Source of the DNA: Desulfolinea sp964487745
Lineage (GTDB): Bacteria; Chloroflexota; Anaerolineae; Anaerolineales; Villigracilaceae
Direction of reading: 5' to 3'
DNA length: 64,000 nt
Assembly: GCA_964487745.1 (NCBI GenBank)
Contig: CAZASG010000008.1
Coordinates: 1 to 64,000, forward strand
In this document: positions 41,136 to 51,100 of the stretch, one piece after another
Layout of the letters: the number at the start of each line of letters is the position of its first letter
How positions within the stretch are numbered: position 1 is the stretch's first letter
The notes under the pieces: model-generated
Seen by the model: the letters and a program-made list of their open reading frames with translations, nothing else
Told to the model about the DNA's origin: nothing
Databases searched by the model: none
Made by a program: the position numbers and the translations under genes

Positions 41136-43672
41136 ATTGGCTAAAACGACTCTTCAAACTGATACTCAATCCGCGCTCGAACGTGGACGAGATGCCTGCT
41201 CTCGTAAAATCAGTAGAATCTCAGGGAGAAGCGCCCGGCGGTGTCCGCGGACAACTTTCCTGGCGCGACATCCTTTTCAATCTACCTCTTATGTTAGGGC
41301 TGATCATCGTTCTGGCCCTCTTCATCATCGTGCTTTTTGGTCCCGTTTGGGCACCGAAAAACCCCTATATCGCCGGGCAGCATATCGTCCCGCATTACGA
41401 TGCAGAAAAAGGCGAATTCATTCGCCCCCCGCTCGAGCCTGATGCTGAATTTCCGCTCGGTACCGACCGCTGGGGGATGGATTTGCTCAGCCTGCTTTTG
41501 CACGGCGCACGGAACACACTCATCGCCTCGGCGTTTATCACAATGGTACGCTTGATCCTTGGCGTGATACTCGGCGGCTACGCTGGCTGGAACGAGGGCA
41601 AGACCGCTGATCGTATCATCATGAGTCTTGTAGGAGTGACCACATCAATCCCCATGCTGATTAGCAGCATGATCCTGATCTTTGCCCTCGATATTCGGCG
41701 TGGACTCTCTACTTTCATCATCGCTCTCTCGATCATTGGCTGGACGGAAATCGCTCAATATATTCGCAGCGAATTCCTTGTACTGCGTAAAATGCCCTTC
41801 ATAGAAGGCGCACAATCCCTCGGCGCACGCAACCTGCACACAGCTGTACGCCACATTCTCCCTAATATCCTGCCGCAATTGCTCGTGCTCGCCTTCTTGG
41901 AGATGGGCGCAGTGCTGATGTTGCTCGGTGAATTGGGTTTTGTCGGGGTCTACATAGGCGGTGGACACCAGATAGCCATCATCGAGATGATGGCACCAAC
42001 CGAGATATTCACCCTCGCTGAAGTCCCCGAATGGGGCGCCATGCTCGCAGATGGTTATCTTTGGCTGCGCTCAAAGCCTTTCGTCGTTGTTCCTCCGGCA
42101 GCTGCCTTTTTCATTTCCATTATCGGTTTCACATCACTGGGCGAAGGCATGCGTCGCCTCGTTGAGAAACGCAGCCTGAACACTGCCTTTTTGCTGCGAA
42201 AAGAAATGCTGCTCGTCATTGCGGGCATCACTGCGGCAACCATCTTCATTATGAATAATACGGGCGCAGCGCCCTGGTTCTCCAAGGTCGCCCAAGCCTT
42301 CAACTCCGAAGAAACCATCACGCATATTGAAGCTCTCTCCGATATGGATGGTCGCAGCGTGGCACAGCCAGGCGGACAGGAAGCTGCCGATTATATTCAA
42401 GGCAAATTTGAAGAATATGGACTGGATCCGGGCTGGAAGCGCCTGAGCTACACCTATCCGCTCGAAACGACCATTGCCCAACCCGTAGAACAACCCGTAT
42501 TCGCCCTTGTAGATGAAAGTGGTTCCGTTATCCAAAGCTTCCAGCACCAGATCGACTTTGGGTACGTCATCGAGGGGCACGGCGGCAGCGGGGATACTCA
42601 ACTCCCGATCACCTTCATCGGCTTTGACGGGGATGAAGACCCCGAATGGGCAGACTATCAGGGGCTCGATCTGCAAGACAAGATCGTTCTCCTGCAAGGC
42701 AACAATGCTCCCAAAGATTTCTCCACCGAAGCTTTTTTGCACGGCGCGCGCGGCATTTTGTGGATCACAGGAAACGACCGCGATGATGTCCGTTCGCAAA
42801 TTCAATGGGCAGACTCCCAAGGGGATTACCAGAAAAATCCCACCATCCCGATCTACCGGATTCGTCCCGGCGTAGCTGCGTCCATTTTAGAGCAGGCCAG
42901 GGTCACGTGGGATGCGCTTTCGTCGGGTGCAGTAGATATCCAGCAACGTGGGAAGGGTTGGTTCGCATCCGATCTGGATGTGCATGTCCAGATGTCCCTG
43001 CAATTGGGCGAGCCGCAAGACATTGAAATCCCCTGCGTGATGGGCTATCGCGTCGGTTCTGATCTGGATGTGGCAACAGAACTTGTCGTGCTATTCGTCA
43101 ATTACGATGGGCTGGGCACTGATCCCGACGGAACGCTTTATCCGGCCGCAAATCACAATGCTTCGGGCGTGGGGATGCTGCTGGAGATCGCCCGCCTTTG
43201 GGATGAGCAGGAACTCGATACGCGCCGCTCCGTGCTCTTTGTGGCCTGGGGTGGTGCGCAACTGGATAACGACGGCGCGAGAGAGTTCTTTGAAGACCAT
43301 TTCAATTTCCGACATCTGATCACGACCAATCCTAACGACCGTGTGATGCCCGCTCTGATGCTGCAACTGGATTATGTTGGCGCGGGCGGGGATGAGTTGC
43401 TCATCCACCCCGATTCTTCGCCGGAGTTGATCGCGCTCTTTGAAGAGACCGCTCAAGAGTTCGAAATACCCGTTTTTATGGACGCTGAGACGGAAGACTT
43501 TTCTACCGATGTGATCACGCGACGTTTTCCCTGGGTTTCCTTGCGCTGGAGCGATGCCAGTATTTCACCGACCGAAGACAGCTTTGAACTTATCAGCGAA
43601 GACAAGATTCAGTCGCTGGGTGAAGCGCTCTCGCTGGCATTGACCAAGATCGTACGTGAAACGGATTATTAG
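41132..43672 (+). CDS. DppC-type permease fused to a degenerate M28 peptidase domain
   Basis: An 846-residue fusion. Residues 1-380 form a DppC-like permease: TM1 near 50-72, the PLGTDRWGMDLLSLLLHGARNTL entry motif, the EAA loop FIEGAQSLGARNLHTAVRHILPN, then a further helix near 355-373. Residues 390-846 form an extracytoplasmic M28 (aminopeptidase-like) domain with a PA-like insertion. Metal and catalytic positions are replaced: Asn657 for His in VNYD, His675 for Asp in AANHNASG, and Ala709-Gln710 for the Glu-Glu pair. LQLDYVG keeps its Asp, and the terminal His is lost. The peptidase part is therefore probably a non-catalytic binding module tethered to the transporter. Confidence 0.88.
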   Translation: MNWLKRLFKLILNPRSNVDEMPALVKSVESQGEAPGGVRGQLSWRDILFNLPLMLGLIIVLALFIIVLFGPVWAPKNPYIAGQHIVPHYDAEKGEFIRPPLEPDAEFPLGTDRWGMDLLSLLLHGARNTLIASAFITMVRLILGVILGGYAGWNEGKTADRIIMSLVGVTTSIPMLISSMILIFALDIRRGLSTFIIALSIIGWTEIAQYIRSEFLVLRKMPFIEGAQSLGARNLHTAVRHILPNILPQLLVLAFLEMGAVLMLLGELGFVGVYIGGGHQIAIIEMMAPTEIFTLAEVPEWGAMLADGYLWLRSKPFVVVPPAAAFFISIIGFTSLGEGMRRLVEKRSLNTAFLLRKEMLLVIAGITAATIFIMNNTGAAPWFSKVAQAFNSEETITHIEALSDMDGRSVAQPGGQEAADYIQGKFEEYGLDPGWKRLSYTYPLETTIAQPVEQPVFALVDESGSVIQSFQHQIDFGYVIEGHGGSGDTQLPITFIGFDGDEDPEWADYQGLDLQDKIVLLQGNNAPKDFSTEAFLHGARGILWITGNDRDDVRSQIQWADSQGDYQKNPTIPIYRIRPGVAASILEQARVTWDALSSGAVDIQQRGKGWFASDLDVHVQMSLQLGEPQDIEIPCVMGYRVGSDLDVATELVVLFVNYDGLGTDPDGTLYPAANHNASGVGMLLEIARLWDEQELDTRRSVLFVAWGGAQLDNDGAREFFEDHFNFRHLITTNPNDRVMPALMLQLDYVGAGGDELLIHPDSSPELIALFEETAQEFEIPVFMDAETEDFSTDVITRRFPWVSLRWSDASISPTEDSFELISEDKIQSLGEALSLALTKIVRETDY

Positions 43673-44788
43673 ATGAGAGATTTAGCCTTTCGCTTTTCTT
43701 TGGTTGTATTAGGCACATTTTTACTAGCGAGTTGCACTTCGCAGCCGGAAGTCGCTTTTGTGCCCAGCGAGAATATTGAAGAGATCGTTATCCCACAAAT
43801 AGAGAGTGAGAGCGAGAATGAACTCCCCGAGCCATTTAGCGGAATACTCTCTGTATATGGAGAAGAGCCCATTTTTCACGAGGGCTTGGACGATAGTTGG
43901 GATTCTTCATTTGTTTTTCCGGGTGCAGTCCTCTATCAAGAGGGCTTGTATCACATGTTTTACAACGGGATAAAACTCAGCGGCAACTCAGGTGAAGGCG
44001 GGGTTGGTTATGCCATCTCAGCGAATGGGACCGATTGGTATCGCGTCGCAGATGCCCCAATATTTACTTGGGATGAGACTGTTGGCGACGAGATGTGGCT
44101 GCGTGCAAGCAGCGCCCTTATCGAAGATGATGGCACTTGGGTACTTTATCTCTCTTCCCTTCCGCTTGGCATAACAGAAGAGTTACCTATGATCTGGCGC
44201 GCCACTGCCCCCGAGCCGAACGGGCCTTGGGCTTTTGATGATATTCCCCTTCTGGAACCTGGAGAATCCAGCGAATGGGATTATTACGGTGTTCTCTTTC
44301 CAATCGTGCTAAAAACCGAAGATGGCTACCTCATGTACTATCTCAATGCGCGTTTTGATAATCGCCGCGGCATCTCCGGAATCGGCTTGGCGACATCCGA
44401 AGATGGGCTTTTCTGGACCAAATATAACGACCCTGCTACTGAAGAACGCTTTAGTGAAAGTGATCCAGTCTTTGTCTATGAGGGAGAGATCGCAGGCTTC
44501 AATTCCATTCAAGATTTTTTCATTTGGCAGGACATACAGGGCTTCGCAATGTTCTATGGCATCGGGAGAAATAACCCAGAAGATATGGATTATGCAACCA
44601 GTTCTGATGGGGTCACGTGGACAAGCGCTTCTGAAGAACCAGTCTTTTCAACCGAGGAGATCAATTTTATGAGTACCTTTGGTTCACCAAAGGTACTCGT
44701 GCGTGATGGAGAATACTTGGTCTATCTTTATAGTAGCGCTGAAAGCAATCGTCCGGTGGGCGATATTTATTTGATAAGGAGTGAGTGA
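43673..44788 (+). CDS. Lipoprotein with five-bladed glycosidase-like propeller
   Basis: A 371-residue lipoprotein: signal peptide with lipobox LLASC, an acidic linker (about 25-55), then repeated blade motifs such as GLYHMFYNGI, DGTWVLYLSSL, DGYLMYYLNARFDNRRGISGIGLATSEDG and DGVTWTSASEEPVF. These match five-bladed propellers of the GH43/GH32/GH130-like type, though no catalytic acid set can be named. It starts immediately after the stop of the permease fusion and its end overlaps the next ATG, so it belongs to the same unit. It might bind glycans near the transporter. Confidence 0.8.
   Translation: MRDLAFRFSLVVLGTFLLASCTSQPEVAFVPSENIEEIVIPQIESESENELPEPFSGILSVYGEEPIFHEGLDDSWDSSFVFPGAVLYQEGLYHMFYNGIKLSGNSGEGGVGYAISANGTDWYRVADAPIFTWDETVGDEMWLRASSALIEDDGTWVLYLSSLPLGITEELPMIWRATAPEPNGPWAFDDIPLLEPGESSEWDYYGVLFPIVLKTEDGYLMYYLNARFDNRRGISGIGLATSEDGLFWTKYNDPATEERFSESDPVFVYEGEIAGFNSIQDFFIWQDIQGFAMFYGIGRNNPEDMDYATSSDGVTWTSASEEPVFSTEEINFMSTFGSPKVLVRDGEYLVYLYSSAESNRPVGDIYLIRSE
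44671..44698. repeat. Perfect 13-base inverted repeat inside a coding region
   Basis: Arms GAGTACCTTTGGT and ACCAAAGGTACTC enclose a two-base loop within the propeller gene, about 90 bases before its stop. Such a long perfect palindrome is not needed for the protein. It could be an mRNA hairpin limiting expression of the downstream genes, or a protein-binding site. Confidence 0.6.
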
Positions 44789-45123
44789 TGTTCAAAAAGA
44801 ATTCGCGCTCACTCTGGATCATCACCGCCGTTGTCGCCCTGCTACTTACCGGCATCACGATCGATCTGGCGATCAAAGCCAACGCCGAAGGCGGAGAATC
44901 TAGTCAACATGTGCGTGCTTATCTGCAAAGTGATGAACCGCTCATTATCATTCTTTCGGAGCCGGAGTATCGCAGCATCGTCGCATCCATTCAGCAGGAT
45001 GACACCCCCATCATCGTGACTGAGTATCTGCGTCGCAGCGGCGAAGATTGGTACCGAATTAATGTCAATGAAACGGAAGCAGGTTGGGTACAAGGACGAT
45101 ACATCAGCCTTGAGAGACCGTAG
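44788..45123 (+). CDS. Membrane-anchored SH3-like protein
   Basis: A 111-residue protein with one N-terminal transmembrane helix or uncleaved signal (about 8-28). The C-terminal half resembles bacterial SH3 domains (IIVTEYLRRSGEDWYRINVNETEAGWVQGRYISL). Such domains often bind peptidoglycan or peptide ligands outside the cell. The ATG overlaps the stop of the previous gene (TGATG), and the giant gene follows after three bases. Function in the cluster unknown. Confidence 0.75.
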   Translation: MFKKNSRSLWIITAVVALLLTGITIDLAIKANAEGGESSQHVRAYLQSDEPLIIILSEPEYRSIVASIQQDDTPIIVTEYLRRSGEDWYRINVNETEAGWVQGRYISLERP

Positions 45124-45126
45124 TCT

Positions 45127-48100
45127 ATGAGCCAAACAAAAAACGCTATCCCCGTACAATCCAAAGAGCGTATCCAAGTCGTTGATGTATTGCGCGGCTT
45201 TGCTATTCTTGGCATCCTGCTCTTCAACATGCGCAGCTTCGCCGGGCAATCCATGCGCATGAACGATTGGGTTGAGCCACTCGACCGCGCCATCGTCGCC
45301 CTGATCGACTTTCTGGTGCAGGCAAAATTTTATTCATTATTCTCCTTCCTTTTCGGCTGGGGTATGGCAGTTCAGATACGCCGCGCAGAAGCCAAGGGAA
45401 CTAAATTCTTTCCCGTTTATTTGCGGCGCCTACTCATTTTGCTGGTCTTCGGCACATTACACGGCGTCATGCTCTGGACGGGCGACATCCTGCGCATGTA
45501 TGCCATCATCGGCATCTTTATGCTGGTCATTTTCCATAAACAGAAACCCAAGGTGCTTCTGATCGCAGCGATTTTGCTTTTGATTTCTTCCATCCAAATG
45601 ACACTCCCCGGCGAACTGATGGATAACACCCGCGAATGGTGTTTCAGCACTTCTGAATGCCTTTCACCAAACACGTCCCTGCCCGGTTCGCTCTATGCCA
45701 CTGGCACCTATTGGGAAGTGACCCAGCTTCGCTATCAGGAATTCATTGGCAGCCTTTGGTGGTTCCCCTGCTACATGGGCAATGTCTTTGCCATGATGCT
45801 ACTCGGCTTATACACGGGCAAACGCAAACTCTTCGCCAACTTTGAAGAGCATCGCTCCCTCTTCCGCAGGGCTATGTGGAGCGGTCTCATTATTGGATTG
45901 GTCCTAAATGGGGTCTTCACTTATTACACAGCTAACCCTTTCAATAGTGACTACTATTCTCTTGTACGGGTTGGAGCACGTACCCTCGGCGCACCCGCAC
46001 TGACCATCTTCTACATTTCAGGCATCACCTTGCTCTACCAAAATCTGAAATGGCGTGAACGCCTGGCTCCCCTCGGTTATGTGGGACGGATGGCGCTAAC
46101 CAACTACATCACCCACTCCGTTGGGTTGACCTTTTTCTTCTACGGTTACGGGCTGGGACTATACGGCGAAACAGACCCGACATTTGCATTGCTACTGACC
46201 ACCGTCGTTTATTTGGCACAAATCCGGTTCAGCCAATGGTGGTTCGAACATTATCAATTTGGCCCCCTGGAATGGGGCTGGCGTGCCCTAACCTACACCC
46301 GCCGCCACCCCTTCTCCGCGAAGGATACTTACGAAAGCATCCAGCGCACTCCCGAAGAAATACAGAAACGCCGCATACGTTTATTAGGCGCTATCTGGGC
46401 ATTCTTCCTGCTCTGGGGATTTGGGCTCTACCGTTGGTGCGTTAATCTCTCTGTTGAAAAAGAAGTTTCCCGACTTGAGCTGGCCCTACGCGGAGAAGAT
46501 GTCCCCGAAGCTATTTTTGCCACCGAAGATGATGCTGCTGAAGAATATGAGATCACCTCGCCTATAACCCAGCCAGTGAATATCACCCCGGGTCCCGCGG
46601 CAGCGATCGGCGATCAAGTTGCCATTGCCGAATCCTTCAACGCAGAAGCCGCTCTCAGTCACATCGCAGAACTGACGCAGCCTAAATATGGTGGTCGCGT
46701 CGCTGGCTCAGAAGGCGGACAACTCGCAGCCAAATATATCGCTGAACATTTTGAAGAATATGGTCTCCAGCCCGCTGGCGTAAATGGTTCGTATTTCCAA
46801 GAATTTCCAGTGACCTATACTGCTTTAGATGACGGGTATGTAATGATTTTAAAACTTACCTATCCTGATGATGGCGGATCATTTGAACAGCACTCATCCC
46901 AACTTTGGGCATTAGTCGGTGGTTATCTCGGCTCAGGCACAGCAGATGGTGAAGTTGTCTGGGGTAAAGATTGTGATGCTGATATTTTTTCTGAAATTGA
47001 TGTGGTTGGCAAGATCATCCTTTGCCAAGATGGTGATATCACCCAGATCGCACGCACGGTCAGAGAAAATGGTGCTGCGGGCTTGTTAGTATTAACCGAG
47101 CCTAAATCTACTAAAGAAACGGTTGATTTGGTCCCAGCCTTATTTCCCGTCTGGATTCCAGAACCCATACCTGCTTTGCGTATTTTTCCTGATATTGTCG
47201 ACGATATACTAAGGAAGAGTGAGTATTCGTTAGCAGATCTTTCGTTAATCTCAGAACCGGTTGTAATTCCTGTTCAAGCGAAGATAACCGTCAAAGAGGA
47301 AACTATTTGCAATGATTGCATGAGTCGGAATGTTTTGGGTGTTTTACCAGGACAAGACCCCGTTTTTGCCGAGAAAATTGTTCTTGTTGGTGCAAACTAT
47401 GATGCGTTGGATAATTGGTTAGGGACCGTACCAAGTGCATCCGGTGTTTCCATGATGCTTGAAATTGCCCGAACTTGGCAGGCAGAAGGTTATTTGCCAA
47501 ACACTACTGTCCTTTTTGTTGCTTGGGATGCGGGTAAACAAAACAATCTTGGCGCAGAGTTCTACGTTCAACATCCGCAATATGAACCTGAAGATGTTGT
47601 TGCCGTCATACAGCTTGCCCCCTTCTTTGGTGATAGTAAACATGAGATTCTCATCAGCGGGGGCGGTGATATTGCCGCCTCAATACGCAATACGGCACAG
47701 GCATTGGGACTTTCCGCTTCTCTTTATGAGGGAAACTATAGCTTCCCTCTAACTGGTGCGAATCATCTTGCTTGGTCGACCGGGAAAACCGAATTAGTCA
47801 AGACAGAAACCCTTGATGAAGTTGGGAAGCTGACCTCTCTTACACTACTCAGTTTGGCAGACCTTCCTGTAGAAATTGACGGTTTACTCGCCCGCCGTGC
47901 GGATGCCCTTCTTGATAGCAACGAAGCCGCTTTCCTTGCAACCTCCACCGCAGACCAATCATCCAACGATCGTCTTTGGTTCGCAGATGCCCGATCCCTC
48001 GCGCCGACCAGCAGCGAAATGACCTTTGAGAATCTTCGCGTCACAGGTGGCCGCGCCTCGGCGAACGTGAATATCACCCTCGAAATCCCCGGTGACAACG

Positions 48101-51100
48101 GTGGCTCGCACGAGATTTCGCTCTCCATGCCGACTCAATTCCACTATGTCGATGGCGAATGGCTTTGGGCAGGCGCCGACTTGGTCCAAGTGAGTATTCC
48201 CGAAGAAGATAAAACACCACGCTTCGTTGTCTATTATCCTGAAGGAAAAGAAGAAGGACTCGAGGGCTTAGGTGAAGTTGCGGCAGCGCAATACGCCGAG
48301 ATCGCCAACCTGCTTGGCCTGCCAACCAATAATGATGCTCGCATCCTTCTATTCGACGGGAGCGAAGCTCTGCGCGCCAGCACTGCCATGTCATTAGGAC
48401 GCAGTGAAAACGCAGCTATTACGCCCAACACGATCAAGTTGGCTTATAGCGCAGAGATCGCAGGTGGAGAGCGCTTCAATGATGCTATTGTTCATCTCGT
48501 ACTCGCGGATGCAGGCATACCCCAAGTAGCTGCACCCTGGCTTTGGGAAGGACTGCCTCTTCTAATTGAAGCGGAGAAAGATCCTATCTTCACACAAGAG
48601 CGCTTGATCCTGCCCTTACAAAACTCGATCGTCCGCGAAGTAGCCCCCTTCAATGCCGAAACTTCCTGGGCAGCTGTTGATTATCTACGCGAGCGTTTGG
48701 GCTCGGCAGGGCTTGGACGTTTTATCTCCGCTTTTGGGCGAGCCTGTCAGGTCAACGATTGCAATACTGAAGAAGGCGCAGATGCAGCCCTTGCTTCTGC
48801 TCTCCGTATGAACACCACATCCTTCCATCGCGCTTGGCAGCAATATTGGTCAAGACGACTGGAAAACACGCAAACATCGCTCAACACCTTGTTGGATACA
48901 CGCATTAAAGCTGTCCGCGACAGTGACCTGAATGCCTTTCTTGCTACCGTAGATCGCCGCACGCCCAACCTTATCCGCGAAGAAAGCGACTGGTTCGCCG
49001 ACCTGAACGAATACCCCATAGAATCATTTAGCTTGAGCGCAAAACCTGTTGCCATTCTAGATGATGACAGCGTCCATGCTTCGGTAACGCTCTCCTATCA
49101 ACTTGAAGGAGTCTCTGAGCGCTGGGGCGGAGGCTCATCCACCTTCCGCGTGCTCTTCAAACCCAGCGGTAACAGCTACCGCTGGGCGGGCGTGCCACTC
49201 AAGAATCTTAGCGGCAACCGTGTCCGCGTGCGCTATCCGGCGGGGCAGGAAGAATTCGCAGCTGAATTACTGGCAAATGCTCAAGATGTCTACACGCAAG
49301 TTTCTGACGATATGAACATCAGCCCCGCCTGGCAAACCATCGCCCTCTACACAGACGAAAACGCCTATCGCACATCCATCTTCCTTTCCTATCCAAATTA
49401 CGACTGGACACCCGGCTGGTCGACGCAGGGACATTCTCTCAAGATCTTCCTCGAACCCAATGCAACGCCCCAGAGCTACCGCTCCCTTCTCGCCACGCAT
49501 TTCGCCCGGCAACTGCTTTTACAAAACGGCGTTCAGGATGAATGGCTACTCACAGGCGGTAGCAATTACCTCGCCAGGGGCGTCGACGGCGGCGCATCCC
49601 AAATGGCAGCCGCGGCCAATCTTTATTCCCTCCGCAAAGCCATCGAGTCCGAGTCCCTGATCGAATTTACCACCTTTCCCGCAGCTTATCGGATGAGCGA
49701 ATCCGAATACAAAGTCGCTATTCCACAAGCCTGGAATTCCGTCCGTTATCTTGCAGAGACATATGGGCAAGATGCGCTCTGGAGCGTGCTGCGCGCTAAC
49801 GATGTGGAAGCCGCGCTCCGCGCAGCGACGGGACGCACGTTACCCGAATTTGCTACCGATTGGCAGGCATCTTTCGCCGTTGGACACAGCACCGATAATT
49901 GGCTCGAAATCGCTGATGGCTTCAACGAAGAACGTGCTCTCGCCCATATCGAATATCTCGCAAACCCCGAATTGGCAGGGCGGCAGGCTGGCTCTCCCGG
50001 CGAGAAGTTGGCAGCTGACTATATCGCCGAGAAATTCACAGAATACGGGTTAGGAGTTGAGCATCAGATTTTCCCCGTCCCCTATCTCTATTATCTCGAA
50101 ACACCACGATTAACGCTAGCTCTGCAAGCCGATGGCACTAAAGAAACCTTCGTCTACCGCGAAGACTTCCTGATTTTGCAAACTGCGGACACGAATGGTC
50201 TTCTAAACAGAGAGCTAGTCTGGATCATGGACGAGGCATACACAGGCATGGACCTGGACGGAAATATCGCCGTCCGAAAACCAACCGGCACCATCACAGA
50301 AGAAATTACCCAGGCGACCGAACACGGCGCAGGCGCGCTATTGCTGGTCGGCGACAAAAATCGCGATGACGATCTGAGCGCAAAATATCCAACGCGTGAC
50401 CTGCCGGATGAAGGCGCTATTCCTGTCTTTGAATTGACGCGTGAAGGCTTCAAACGTCTGCTTGAAATGAGCGGCGAGAGCCTAGCGAGTATCTACGCTG
50501 CGCCGCCTGCGCACTTTTTGGGTATTGACGCCCAATTGAACGTAGACCTTAACGAGGAGCAAAACGCTGAGAGCGCAAATATCTTTGGCTTCCTGCCGGG
50601 TAGCAATCCTGTGCTGGCAAACGAGACTATCATCGTCAGCGCGCATTACGACCATGTAGGCAACGACCCAAATCGCGCATATAGCGGCGCGAACGACAAC
50701 GCCAGCGGCGTGGCAACCATGCTCGAGATCGCCCAACGCTGGCAGGAAACAGGCTATCGTCCACAGCGCAGCGTTCTTTTCGTCGCTTGGGGCGCACAGG
50801 AATTGGGCGAGATGGGTTCACGCTATTATGTTGAAAATCCGCCTTATCCGCTTGAAAGTGTTGCCGCCTTGATTCAACTGGACGCCGTTGCAAACGGAGG
50901 CGCCCATCACCTGGACGCACAAGGTTCGCGCGAAAACGAGGGTCAGCTACTCTATTCAATCGAGCATGCCAAGGATCTACTTGGCGGACGCCTGCAGCTT
51001 TCCTTTCCTGAAGAGCGCGGTGAGCAGCCCTTCTCTCCGGATGTGCTCTTCAATCGAGATCGGATCGGCATTAGCAGCGATCACGATCCTTTCCGCAACG

